Assembly: GCA_050050115.1 (NCBI GenBank) | Contig: JASFUX010000061.1 | Coordinates: forward strand, 1 to 14,871 | Length of the DNA stretch: 14,871 bases | Reading direction: 5' to 3' | Origin: JASFUX01 sp050050115 | Lineage (GTDB): Bacteria > Pseudomonadota > Alphaproteobacteria > Caulobacterales > Maricaulaceae | Part shown: piece by piece, positions 1 through 7,078 of the stretch | How positions within the stretch are numbered: the first letter of the stretch is position 1 | Layout of the letters: the number at the start of each line of letters is the position of its first letter | Notes under the pieces: model-generated | The model's database searches: none | What the model saw: the letters and a program-made list of their open reading frames with translations, nothing else | What the model was told of the DNA's origin: nothing | Made by a program: the position numbers and the translations under genes

Positions 1-169
1 GCCTGACGGCGTGCTTTCGCCGAACCAGTCGGTGATCCTCGCCGAGGTGTTTTACACCTACGAGCCGCCGCTCGGTCATTTCCTGACCGGCGACATCGAG
101 CTGACGGACACCTTCTATCTGCGGCCGCGCCGGTCGGTCGAGGTGAAGCTCGAACCCGCACAGTGCTGA
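1..169 (+). CDS. TadE/TadG-like pilus assembly protein, 3' end only
   Basis: The window opens inside a gene whose last 55 codons are visible (reading frame from base 2, TGA at 167-169). The peptide contains a V-I-L-A-E-V-F-Y-T-Y-E-P stretch, then an F-L segment, and ends with a Y-L-R-P-R motif followed by a short beta-like tail. That order is typical of the C-terminus of TadE/TadG-type minor pseudopilins of the Flp/Tad pilus system, which are membrane-anchored and assembled in the envelope. The N-terminal transmembrane segment and any von Willebrand-type domain lie outside the window, so TadE and TadG cannot be told apart. The gene converges on the phosphatase gene with a 13-base gap. The family call rests on motif recall only. 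Confidence 0.7.
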   Translation, partial: PDGVLSPNQSVILAEVFYTYEPPLGHFLTGDIELTDTFYLRPRRSVEVKLEPAQC

Positions 170-182
170 CGAGCCGACAGGC

Positions 183-998
183 TCAGACGCTCTCAACAAG
201 TCCCGCCCGCAGCGCTGCTGCGTGCTCGTCGGTGAAGCCCAGCACTTCGCGCCGATAGTTCGCGACCGAGCCTGACTGCGCTTCGATCACCTTCCAGGCG
301 ACATCCAGGTAGTCGCGGTTGACGCTGGCGAGCGGGCGGACCTCTTCGGGTTTCACCTCTCGGCCGACGCGACGCGAAATGCGCGCCGCAGCCTGTTCGA
401 TGATGCCTTCGAGATTCACCGCCCGGTTGGTCATCTCGTAGTCGCGGACGACATGCTCGTGCGGCACGCCGAGCGCGTCGAGGATCAGCGCGCAAAGCAC
501 ACCGGTGCGATCCTTGCCCGCCGCGCAGTGCACCAGCAGCCCGCCCGACGTTTCCGCAGAAGACGTCTCGACGAGCGCGGCGAACACGTCGCCGAACATT
601 TCAACGTGGCGCTCATCGTACGGAATGCCTTCGTACACGGCGAGCATATAGTCGTGCACGGCCTCAGGCGTGATTACGTCGAGATCGCGAAGGAACTGCA
701 GGTGCGGCGGCAGCTCCTCTTGAAAACCCTTATCCGATGAGATCACTCGCCAGCTGCAGCCCTCGGGCTCGCGGTTGGGCTCGGCCGTGCGCTCGCCGGT
801 CCGCCGCAGGTCTGCAATGACGGCGATGCCGAGCGCCTTGATCCGTTCGAGATCCTGATCCGACGCGCGCGCCATGTGCGCTGAGCGATAAAGCCGCCCG
901 CGCGCGACCTGCCGCCCCTCCCCGGCCGAATAGCCGCCGAAATCGCGGAAATTGTAGACGCTGTCGAGCGCAACGAGGCGATCGGCGAGATCCGGCAT
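183..998 (-). CDS. PtpB-type tyrosine/dual-specificity protein phosphatase
   Basis: A 271-residue soluble protein of the Y_phosphatase3 family (relatives include mycobacterial PtpB and Listeria LipA). These enzymes remove phosphate from tyrosine, and often from serine/threonine or phosphoinositides, through a cysteinyl-phosphate intermediate. The N-terminus carries the family hallmark N-F-R-D-F-G-G (16-22). The P-loop H-C-A-A-G-K-D-R (157-164) supplies nucleophile Cys158 and phosphate-binding Arg164. Asp162 within the loop is the residue proposed as acid in this subfamily, in place of a classical WPD loop. No signal peptide or membrane segment is seen, so it should be cytoplasmic unless secreted by another route. 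The ATG at 998 is preceded by AGGA-containing sequence and leaves the first hallmark motif intact. The gene is divergent from the PQQ enzyme gene. Its substrate is unknown. Confidence 0.9.
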   Translation of the reverse strand: MPDLADRLVALDSVYNFRDFGGYSAGEGRQVARGRLYRSAHMARASDQDLERIKALGIAVIADLRRTGERTAEPNREPEGCSWRVISSDKGFQEELPPHLQFLRDLDVITPEAVHDYMLAVYEGIPYDERHVEMFGDVFAALVETSSAETSGGLLVHCAAGKDRTGVLCALILDALGVPHEHVVRDYEMTNRAVNLEGIIEQAAARISRRVGREVKPEEVRPLASVNRDYLDVAWKVIEAQSGSVANYRREVLGFTDEHAAALRAGLVESV

Positions 999-1220
999 GT
1001 TCCTGAACGTCCTTTGACCGACTGACCGAGCTTAAGACCTTTGGCGCAGTATAGCCCGGACCTCAAGAACACAAGCGAGAGAGCCGAAGTGCGGCGAAAG
1101 ACGCTTGCTCAACCACGCGCGCCCGCGCCATGCTTTGGCGAGCAGCAAAACGTCAAGCAAGCGCCCGGCGCCCTTGAGAGCCGTTCCGGATGCGCGAACG
1201 ATCGTTGCGGGGAGGCGATG

Positions 1221-3104
1221 ATGACCAGAATATCGACAATGAGCGCTGCGGCGCTTTGCGCGGCGCTCGCGACAGGGGGCGCCGCGTTTGGTCAGGACGA
1301 CGAGCATCCCGGCGCAGCGGTCTATCGGGAGCACTGCGCGACCTGTCACGACAATCCCGACGCCACCCGCGCGCCGAGCGTCGAAGCGCTGGGCCGCATG
1401 GTTCCGATCGCGATCCGCAACACGATGGTCACCGGCGTGATGATTCCTCAGGCCGCGGGATTGTCGGCGGCGGAAATCGAAGCGGTGTCGAACTACCTTG
1501 GCGGCGCCGAGGACACGGACGACGGGTGGATTGACGCCATGATGTGTCCGGCCGAACGCGCGACGCCGAGCCTCGACGCGCCGCCGAGCGTGACGACCTT
1601 CGGGTTCGATCTTCAGAACACGCGCCAGCTGACCAATGAACAGGCCGGGCTCGACACGGACGACTTCGCCAACCTCGAGCTCGCCTGGGCGATCGGTTTT
1701 CCGCGCGCCGTCTCCATGCGTTCGCAGTCCGCCGTCGTCGGAACGACGCTGTTCCAGCCCGTCGGCGAGAATGGCGGGCGGCTCTTCGCATTCGACATTT
1801 CGACGAGCGAGCCCTGCATCCAATGGATCTACGAAGCGGGCGTCACCCTGCGCTCCAGCGCCGGCTTCGGCGAACTGCCCGACGGACGCAAGGCGGTAGT
1901 CGTCGGCGACTCGTCCGGTTACGTCCACGCGGTCGACGCGGCGACAGGCGAACCGATCTGGACGGCACAGGTAGGGCTCTTCCCGATGTCCGTGGCGACG
2001 GCCACGCCGGTGCTTCACGATGGGCGCGTTTACGCGCCCTCCTCCCAGTTCGAGATCATGATGGGCGGGCAGGACTCGCACGAGTGCTGCAAGACCCACG
2101 GCGGCGTGGTGGCCCTCGACGCCCTGACCGGCGAGCGGCTGTGGGAGGCGCACACCATGCCCGACGCCGAGCCGATCCGCGATCGCGGCGACGGGCAGAT
2201 GATCTGGGGCCCCTCCGGCGCGCCAATCTGGAACTCGCCTTCGATCGACGTGGAGCGGGGCCAGCTTTATGTCGGCACCGGCGAGGCCACCTCCCCGCCG
2301 GCGCACCCCAACACCGACGCCCTGCTCGCGATCGACCTCGAAGACGGCTCGATCAACTGGGCGCATCAGGCGACGGCGAACGACATCTTCGTGGTCGGCT
2401 GCGGGCCGACTTCGGAAGGCCTCAACTGCACGCCGATGCTCGAGACCGTCTACCGCGATGTCGACTTCGGCGCTTCGACGATCATCGCGACCAGCCCGAG
2501 CGGCCAGGACCTGGTGCTCGCCGGGCAGAAGTCCGGCACGGTCTGGGCGATGGATCCGGACACCGGCGACGTGGTCTGGCGCACCGACATCGGCACGGGC
2601 GGACCGAACGGCGGCGTCCACTGGGGCATCGCGGCGGACGACACCCACGTCTATGCGCCGATCTCCAACGCTGGCCGCCCCATCCCCGGTCAGGACGTGC
2701 CGGACGACATCCAGCCGGGTCTTTACGCCGTCAACCTCGAGGACGGGTCGATCGACTGGGCCTTCCACGTCGAAGCGAGCTGCGCTGAAGAAGCGCGAGA
2801 ATTCACCCCGCGCTGCGATCGCACCTTCGGCCTCTCCGGCGCGCCGACGATCATCGGCGATCGCATCGTCACCGGCGGCCTCGACGGCAGGCTCTACGTG
2901 CTCGACAAGGCGACCGGCGAAGTCGTCTGGCATTTCGACACGGCGCGCGCCTTCGAGACGGTGAACGGCGTGCCCGCCAACGGCGGCGCGATCGACAACG
3001 CTTCGATCGTCGCAGTGAACGGGACGCTGTTCGTGAACTCCGGATACGGCCTGTTCGGCACGGGCGCGGGCAACGTCACGCTGGCGTTCCGCCCGGCGGA
3101 GTGA
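1221..3104 (+). CDS. Exported cytochrome c / PQQ quinohemoprotein dehydrogenase, PVA-dehydrogenase-like
   Basis: A 627-residue periplasmic enzyme. Residues 1-24 form a signal peptide ending at A-F-G-Q. A cytochrome c domain follows, with heme motif C-A-T-C-H at 39-43 and likely axial Met74 in G-V-M-I-P. From about residue 125 a PQQ-type beta-propeller shows repeated motifs such as A-V-D-A-A-T-G-E-P-I-W (238-247), A-L-D-A-L-T-G-E-R-L-W (298-308) and L-D-K-A-T-G-E-V-V-W (561-570). Adjacent cysteines 289-290 recall the vicinal disulfide of PQQ alcohol dehydrogenases. The order heme domain then propeller, and the length, match polyvinyl-alcohol dehydrogenase, which oxidises secondary alcohols and passes electrons to its own heme. 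No PQQ synthesis gene or oxidised-PVA hydrolase is nearby, so the substrate is open. I chose ATG 1221 because GGGGAGG (1209-1215) sits 5 nt upstream; ATG 1218 is too close, and the longer frame from 1041 would bury the signal peptide. Confidence 0.88.
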   Translation: MTRISTMSAAALCAALATGGAAFGQDDEHPGAAVYREHCATCHDNPDATRAPSVEALGRMVPIAIRNTMVTGVMIPQAAGLSAAEIEAVSNYLGGAEDTDDGWIDAMMCPAERATPSLDAPPSVTTFGFDLQNTRQLTNEQAGLDTDDFANLELAWAIGFPRAVSMRSQSAVVGTTLFQPVGENGGRLFAFDISTSEPCIQWIYEAGVTLRSSAGFGELPDGRKAVVVGDSSGYVHAVDAATGEPIWTAQVGLFPMSVATATPVLHDGRVYAPSSQFEIMMGGQDSHECCKTHGGVVALDALTGERLWEAHTMPDAEPIRDRGDGQMIWGPSGAPIWNSPSIDVERGQLYVGTGEATSPPAHPNTDALLAIDLEDGSINWAHQATANDIFVVGCGPTSEGLNCTPMLETVYRDVDFGASTIIATSPSGQDLVLAGQKSGTVWAMDPDTGDVVWRTDIGTGGPNGGVHWGIAADDTHVYAPISNAGRPIPGQDVPDDIQPGLYAVNLEDGSIDWAFHVEASCAEEAREFTPRCDRTFGLSGAPTIIGDRIVTGGLDGRLYVLDKATGEVVWHFDTARAFETVNGVPANGGAIDNASIVAVNGTLFVNSGYGLFGTGAGNVTLAFRPAE

Positions 3105-3107
3105 GCC

Positions 3108-4571
3108 TCACCTGAACGGCGGTTCGTCGAAGGCTCTGAGCTTTCGTGAGTGAAGCGCGGCGTCGCCGTCGCGCTTTAGCCGCTCGAGCGCGGCGATGCC
3201 GATCTGCAGGTGCTGGGAGACCGCCTCCTCGTAGAAGCGGCCGGCCGGCCCTGGCAGCTTCAGCTCGCCGTGCAGCGGCTTGTCCGACACGCACAACAGC
3301 GCGCCGTAAGGCACGCGGAACCGGAAGCCGTTGGTCGCGATAGTCGCGGACTCCATGTCGATCGCGATCGCGCGCGACTGGTTGAACCGCCGCGCCTCGG
3401 TCGAGGCCCGCAGCTCCCAGTTCCGGTCAGCGTTGGTGACCACCGTGCCGGTGCGAAGCCGCGTCTTCAGCGTCTCGCCGGACTGGCCCGTCACCTCGGC
3501 GGCGGCGTCCTGCAGCGCGACTTGAATCTCCGCAATCGCCGGAACGGGAACCTCGATCGGGATCACGTCGTCGAGGACGTTGTCGCACCGCAAATAGGCG
3601 TGCGCGAGCACATAGTCGCCGAGGCGCTGGGAGTGCCGGAGGCCGCCGCAGTGGCCGATCATCATCCAGCACTGGGGCCGCAGCACCGCCAGGTGGTCGG
3701 TGATCGTCTTCGCGTTCGAAGGGCCGACGCCGATGTTGACCAGCGTGATCCCCCGCCGCCCCGGCGCCTTCAAGTGATACGCCGGCATCTGCGAGCGCCG
3801 CCAGGGGCCCGCGTCGATCCTTGCGCCGGCGTCTTTTTCGTTCGTCTCCACCGACACGCCGGGCGCGACGAAGCCGTCGTATTCGCCCTCGCCCAGCTGC
3901 CCGAGACCCCAGGCGATGAAGGCGTCGACGTAGCGGTGGTAGTTCGTGAAGAGAATATATTGCTGGAAGTCGGCGACCTCCGTGCCGGTGTAGTGCTGCA
4001 GGCGCTGGAGCGAATAGTCGGCGCGCGGCGCGTCGAACAGCGCCAGCGGCAGCGGCGCGTCCGGGCCCTGGGCCCAGAGCCCGTCGGCCAGCTCATCGCC
4101 GATGTCCGTCAGCTCGGTCGAGGGGAAATGCCGCGCCAGCGCCGTCGGGTCGGAAAGCGCGCCCAGGGTTTCCTTGCCGGCGCTTTCGAGCACGTAGGGA
4201 AACGGGATCTCGTCGCTGCTCGTGCCGACCTCGAAGTCGACGTCGTAGATCTCGTCGAGCAGGTGCAGCTGCTCGAGCAGATAGGCGCGGAAGAATTCCG
4301 GCCGGGTGATCGAGGCGGCGTAGACGCCGGGCTGGGCGAACTTGCCGAAGGCGCGGGAGATGAGCGGCGCGGGGCCGTCGGGCTGATAGATCACCCGCAG
4401 TTCGGGATAGCAGAAAAGACCGTCGGCGCGCGCCTTGGGATCGGGCGGCTTGCCGGTCTCGGCGTAGCGCTCGAGCGCGCCGCGCAGCGCGGCCACCGCC
4501 GCATCATAGCGCGCGCTTAGGGCGTCGACGGCCGCCTCGGGGGTTGCGGCCGCTTCAGCGGGAGCCGCCAT
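3108..4571 (-). CDS. amn: AMP nucleosidase
   Basis: A 487-residue protein, close to the usual length of proteobacterial Amn (about 480). It hydrolyses AMP to adenine and ribose 5-phosphate (EC 3.2.2.4) in the cytoplasm and so helps set adenylate pools. The N-terminal half (about 15-180) is the AMNp_N regulatory domain. The C-terminal half is a nucleoside-phosphorylase fold with N-I-G-V-G-P-S-N-A-K-T (279-289), G-H-C-G-G-L-R (306-312), D-M-E-S-A-T-I-A-T-N-G (405-415) and the active-site loop S-D-K-P-L-H-G-E (429-436). Asp430 is the expected catalytic residue. The gene follows the 72-aa gene by 10 nt, and an AAGGG Shine-Dalgarno overlaps that gene's TAA stop, which argues for translational coupling. 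Its stop faces the stop of the PQQ enzyme gene across only 3 bases, leaving no room for a terminator between them. Confidence 0.95.
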   Translation of the reverse strand: MAAPAEAAATPEAAVDALSARYDAAVAALRGALERYAETGKPPDPKARADGLFCYPELRVIYQPDGPAPLISRAFGKFAQPGVYAASITRPEFFRAYLLEQLHLLDEIYDVDFEVGTSSDEIPFPYVLESAGKETLGALSDPTALARHFPSTELTDIGDELADGLWAQGPDAPLPLALFDAPRADYSLQRLQHYTGTEVADFQQYILFTNYHRYVDAFIAWGLGQLGEGEYDGFVAPGVSVETNEKDAGARIDAGPWRRSQMPAYHLKAPGRRGITLVNIGVGPSNAKTITDHLAVLRPQCWMMIGHCGGLRHSQRLGDYVLAHAYLRCDNVLDDVIPIEVPVPAIAEIQVALQDAAAEVTGQSGETLKTRLRTGTVVTNADRNWELRASTEARRFNQSRAIAIDMESATIATNGFRFRVPYGALLCVSDKPLHGELKLPGPAGRFYEEAVSQHLQIGIAALERLKRDGDAALHSRKLRAFDEPPFR

Positions 4572-4581
4572 CGCTCGACCC

Positions 4582-4800
4582 TTAGTCGTCCTCGCGCAGC
4601 ACGAAGGTGACCGCGAACAGCGGCTCGCCGTCGAACAGCGGCTCGGGCGCGCCCAGGTCCTCGATCATCTGGAAGGTCGCCGGCTCGATCCGCCCCTCCA
4701 TGCGGTAGCCCTTCTCGGCCATCTTGGCGCGATGGAACTCCATCGCCGCGGCCGAAAAGGTCTTGGCGAGAATGGTGATGCGGTGCGGGCGTTCAGACAT
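4582..4800 (-). CDS. Small conserved-looking protein of unknown function coupled to amn
   Basis: A 72-residue soluble protein that I do not recognise. It opens with M-S-E-R-P-H-R-I-T-I-L, has an alpha-helical stretch A-A-A-M-E-F-H-R-A-K-M-A-E-K-G-Y (about 17-32), and ends in a beta-like L-F-A-V-T-F-V-L-R-E-D-D. The pattern strand-helix-strand-strand suggests a small compact alpha/beta domain. No cysteines, signal peptide or membrane segment are present. Its TAA stop lies 10 nt before the amn start, and the amn Shine-Dalgarno overlaps that stop, so both are very likely read from one transcript. The position suggests a role linked to AMP nucleosidase, but nothing in the protein itself shows one. 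Base composition and codon use match amn, and the frame is free of alternatives, which supports a real gene. Confidence 0.7.
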   Translation of the reverse strand: MSERPHRITILAKTFSAAAMEFHRAKMAEKGYRMEGRIEPATFQMIEDLGAPEPLFDGEPLFAVTFVLREDD

Positions 4801-4906
4801 GACGAGGCTTTTCCCTGACGGCGTTGGTCACCAGGCGCCGCGGGTGCGCGGCGCTCGTGTTCGCTCTGGGATACGCGCCTCGCCGCGCGCGTGCAATGGG
4901 CTGAGG

Positions 4907-4930
4907 CCCCCTCCCCCTGGAGGGAGGGGG
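4907..4930. terminator. C-rich/G-rich hairpin after the 85-aa gene
   Basis: CCCCCTCCC (4907-4915) can pair with GGGAGGGGG (4922-4930) across a 6-base loop. The hairpin begins 8 nt past the TAA of the 85-aa gene on the minus strand. No U-run follows on either strand, so it is either a weak intrinsic terminator, an RNA-stabilising structure, or one of the short GC palindromes often scattered between alphaproteobacterial genes. Confidence 0.4.
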
Positions 4931-4937
4931 AAAGCTG

Positions 4938-5195
4938 TTACGCCGCCTCGGCGTAGTCCTCGTCCTGGCCGCCCCAGACGGCGACGAGCGGACGAACAAC
5001 CTCTTCGACCGAGCCGGAAATCTCCAGCATCGCCGCGCCGACGCGCGACTGCTCGATGATGCTCTTTAGAAGCTCGGCAGGCGCAGTCTCGACGCGCCGC
5101 GCCAGGTCGCGCAGCTCGTCCTCGGGGTAAGGGGCAAAGTCCTCCGGCGTGATCGCCGTTTCGAAATGATCAGACACGGACTGATCTTCAGACAT
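4938..5195 (-). CDS. Small acidic protein of unknown function
   Basis: An 85-residue acidic protein that I do not recognise. The N-terminal third (M-S-E-D-Q-S-V-S-D-H-F-E) is polar. Residues 23-50 contain P-Y-P-E-D-E-L-R-D-L-A-R-R-V and a following helix-like S-I-I-E-Q-S-R-V-G-A-A-M-L. The end is D-E-D-Y-A-E-A-A. It has no signal peptide, membrane helix or cysteine, so a small cytoplasmic helical protein is likely. The start at 5195 is supported by GAGG about 9-10 nt upstream. Upstream lie a CtrA-like site (5301-5315) and a cluster of GANTC sites (5333-5403), so cell-cycle or methylation-linked expression is possible. A GC-rich hairpin follows the stop. The gene may be a one-gene unit. Confidence 0.65.
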   Translation of the reverse strand: MSEDQSVSDHFETAITPEDFAPYPEDELRDLARRVETAPAELLKSIIEQSRVGAAMLEISGSVEEVVRPLVAVWGGQDEDYAEAA

Positions 5196-5300
5196 CGGAT
5201 GTCGCCTCTTGCTGGTCTCAGGTAAAGCGCGCGCCGCCCGCGGAACTCATACGCCTCAACGCAAGCCGCGCGCGCTTTCGGGACACTCAAGAGCGCCTGG

Positions 5301-5315
5301 TTAATGAAACGTTAC
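5301..5315. promoter_or_regulatory. CtrA-like site TTAA-N7-TTAC
   Basis: TTAA (5301-5304), seven bases, then TTAC (5312-5315): one mismatch to the alphaproteobacterial CtrA consensus TTAA-N7-TTAA. It lies 106 bp upstream of the 85-aa gene and 18 bp from the first GANTC of the cluster. A single near-match can occur by chance, so this is suggestive only. Confidence 0.35.
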
Positions 5316-5332
5316 TGGCGACGTTGCACGGG

Positions 5333-5403
5333 GAGTCCGTGCGCGGAGGGCCCCGGACGAATCAATGGGGCGAATCGCAAGCGGTGATTCGTGGAAGCGA
5401 GTC
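5333..5403. promoter_or_regulatory. Cluster of five phased GANTC (CcrM-type) sites
   Basis: GANTC occurs at 5333, 5359, 5372, 5386 and 5399, with start-to-start distances of 26, 13, 14 and 13 bp. All five are in the noncoding gap between the membrane-protein gene stop (5436) and the 85-aa gene start (5195). At this base composition I would expect well under one such site in 71 bp. Two of them form an inverted repeat (CGAATC, 9 bases, GATTCG, 5371-5391), and the first sits in a GCACGG/CCGTGC stem-loop (5326-5342). GANTC is the target of the cell-cycle methyltransferase CcrM. The function of the array is inference. Confidence 0.55.
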
Positions 5404-5435
5404 AGACCGGTTTTCGCGCCGCCGCGTCGTTCGGC

Positions 5436-6530
5436 CTAGGCGGCGAGATTGTAGCCGATCGCCTGAAGCGCGCGGCGCGCCGCGGCGGCGGCTTCTTGGT
5501 CGTCGGACTCTTGAACGATCCGGACGAACAGCGCATGCGCCGCGTCCTTGTCGAGAACCCCGATCTCCCCGATCAGATCGAGCGCCGCGACGGCGAAGCC
5601 GGACGCGTCCGCCTGCGATCGCGACGAGATCACCCCGATCGCCAGCGCTCGGCTCGCCAGCCGTCCCTTGGTGACGAGGAGCTCCCGGATCTTCTTGATC
5701 TGCTCCTCGTCGCGCCGTGCGACCGCGTCGCGAAGCTCTCCGACTTTCTGGGGAAAGAAGCGACCTTCGAGCATGGCGACATAGCCCACCCCGCCGGCGA
5801 ACAGGAACGGCGCGAATCTCACCGGCAGCGGAAAATCTTCGAACGCCGGCACAACCAAGGTCACCACGCCCAGCATGCACATCATCCCGGCCATGATCGC
5901 GAACATCACGGCGGACGGGTTGACGCCGGGTTCCAGCGCCGCCGGGGCCACGCGCGCTGGCGCTGGCGCTGGCGCCGGCGCTGGAGCCGGGGCGGATGCG
6001 GACCGGGACGCCGATGAGGATCGTTCCACCGGCGCCGCGTCTTGCGGCGCGGCTCGAAACGCGTCGGGCTGCACCTCGGTCCGGCGAAACTCCAGCATGC
6101 CGCGGAACGCCTCGGCGAGCGCCTGCGCCGCGCTGACCAGGATGATGTAGCGCAGGATCAATAGGCCCGTGAGTATGATCCCGCCGTCGTCGAACACCTC
6201 CACGGTGATGACCAGCGTGTTCACGATCATCGCGATGAACACGACGATCAGCAGCACCGCGAGCACCGGCGAGCGCCGATTGAGCAGCAGCCCAAAAACG
6301 ATGACCGCGACGGGCGCGGCCAAGTTCAGCCAGACGGGCGCGCCGGTATCGATAAAGCCGATGAGCTGGAAAACTCCGCCGACGAGGCCGATGGCCCCCA
6401 GCGCGACGCACAGGCCCGCGGCGTTGGCGATTTTCTGATCAAGCGTCGGCTCTGCCTGCGCGGCAGGCGGCTGCGGCTCCCCGGACGGCGCGTCGTCCGG
6501 CGGCGTCTCGTTTGGCGGCGCATCGTTCAT
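5436..6530 (-). CDS. Multi-pass membrane protein with Pro-Ala linker and helical cytoplasmic tail, function unknown
   Basis: A 364-residue inner-membrane protein that I do not recognise. A Pro/Asp-rich soluble N-terminus (1-37) precedes four hydrophobic segments at about 38-60, 65-84, 88-109 and 115-138. A soluble loop with a P-A-P-A repeat (181-192) follows, then two more hydrophobic segments at about 206-229 and 238-254. The last 110 residues are soluble and rich in Ala/Leu helices (for example R-R-D-E-E-Q-I-K-K-I-R-E-L-L and E-A-A-A-A-A-R-R-A-L), reminiscent of a small HEAT-like or helical bundle domain. I chose the ATG at 6530 because the upstream extension to 6674 encodes only Arg/Pro-rich low-complexity sequence typical of GC-rich noncoding frames. 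The two-helix protein gene lies 155 bp upstream on the same strand. A scaffold or sensor role is possible but not shown. Confidence 0.75.
   Translation of the reverse strand: MNDAPPNETPPDDAPSGEPQPPAAQAEPTLDQKIANAAGLCVALGAIGLVGGVFQLIGFIDTGAPVWLNLAAPVAVIVFGLLLNRRSPVLAVLLIVVFIAMIVNTLVITVEVFDDGGIILTGLLILRYIILVSAAQALAEAFRGMLEFRRTEVQPDAFRAAPQDAAPVERSSSASRSASAPAPAPAPAPAPARVAPAALEPGVNPSAVMFAIMAGMMCMLGVVTLVVPAFEDFPLPVRFAPFLFAGGVGYVAMLEGRFFPQKVGELRDAVARRDEEQIKKIRELLVTKGRLASRALAIGVISSRSQADASGFAVAALDLIGEIGVLDKDAAHALFVRIVQESDDQEAAAAARRALQAIGYNLAA
5955..5990. repeat. Short tandem repeat encoding Pro-Ala linker
   Basis: An imperfect GCTGGC/GCCGGC hexanucleotide tandem on the plus strand, read on the minus strand as six Pro-Ala pairs (residues 181-192 of the membrane protein). 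Such linkers are extended and flexible. Copy number could vary by slippage without breaking the frame. Confidence 0.75.
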
Positions 6531-6685
6531 TGTTCTCGCCCTCGCTCGTCGGGCCCGCGCCCCGCTGTCCCGCGGCGATCGCAACCCGCCTCCCCTAGGC
6601 AGACTGACGGCTTTTAAACTACCCGAGCGAGGCGGGCCAGTTTTTGAAGGCCAAGGCGGCGCCGCGCGGACCAAGCCTCGTCAGG

Positions 6686-6973
6686 CTAGTCGCTTTTGGC
6701 GCCGTGCAGCGCCTCCAAGGCGTTCAGACGGTTCAACACCCGCAGCTGAACCCTGATGAAGGTGATGGGGAGCCAGAAGTAGCCGATCAGAGGGATCAGC
6801 GAGAGAAAGAAACCTGCGCCGACCTTCCGCTCACGGACGTGATACAGGTAGAGCACGAACGATCCGATATACTGGAGGATCACCAGCGGAAGAAGCTGCA
6901 GGATAAAGCTGGGACCCGGGCCGGGACCGGAGGCCGCCCCGACGGCGGCGGCTAATATTTGAGAATCCAACAT
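6686..6973 (-). CDS. Small two-helix membrane protein of unknown function
   Basis: A 95-residue protein with two strongly hydrophobic stretches, about 21-44 (F-I-L-Q-L-L-P-L-V-I-L-Q-Y-I-G-S-F-V) and 53-73 (G-F-F-L-S-L-I-P-L-I-G-Y-F-W-L-P-I). They are separated by a charged turn R-E-R-K, and a basic amphipathic tail R-V-L-N-R-L-N-A-L-E-A-L-H follows. The hairpin topology puts both ends on the same side; the positive-inside rule favours the turn and tail being cytoplasmic only if a re-entrant arrangement applies, so topology is uncertain. A Gly-Pro run (G-P-G-P-G-P) precedes the first helix. The ATG at 6973 has GAGGG about 9 nt upstream. The gene is divergent from the DUF1801 gene and precedes the large membrane protein on the same strand. 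I do not recognise the family. Confidence 0.7.
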   Translation of the reverse strand: MLDSQILAAAVGAASGPGPGPSFILQLLPLVILQYIGSFVLYLYHVRERKVGAGFFLSLIPLIGYFWLPITFIRVQLRVLNRLNALEALHGAKSD

Positions 6974-7078
6974 TCAAGCGCCCTCGCTTACGATACAAAG
7001 ATGAAATGCTAGCCAGTTCGATCCGCGCTTTGGAGTCTTCAGCGCGCGCATCAACGAGAGCTTTCGCGGGCGAGGGTC

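Noticed and set aside
1041..1220. N-terminal extension of the PQQ enzyme
   Set aside because: It would place the signal peptide at residue 60 onward; the GGGGAGG ribosome binding site supports ATG 1221.
1823..2788. A 321-codon frame shifted within the PQQ gene
   Set aside because: Arg-rich artefact of the GC-rich frame; the overlapping frame has full family motifs.
1032..2933. A 633-codon open frame on the minus strand opposite the PQQ enzyme gene
   Set aside because: It is Arg/Asp/Val-rich, has no recognisable domain, and mirrors a well-supported gene. Long antisense frames are common in GC-rich DNA.
3210..4520. A 436-codon plus-strand frame opposite amn
   Set aside because: Low-complexity Arg/Val/Gly composition and no motif; amn on the other strand is certain.
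6531..6674. N-terminal extension of the multi-pass membrane protein
   Set aside because: Arg/Pro/Gly-rich sequence without domain signals; ATG 6530 gives a sensible soluble N-terminus.
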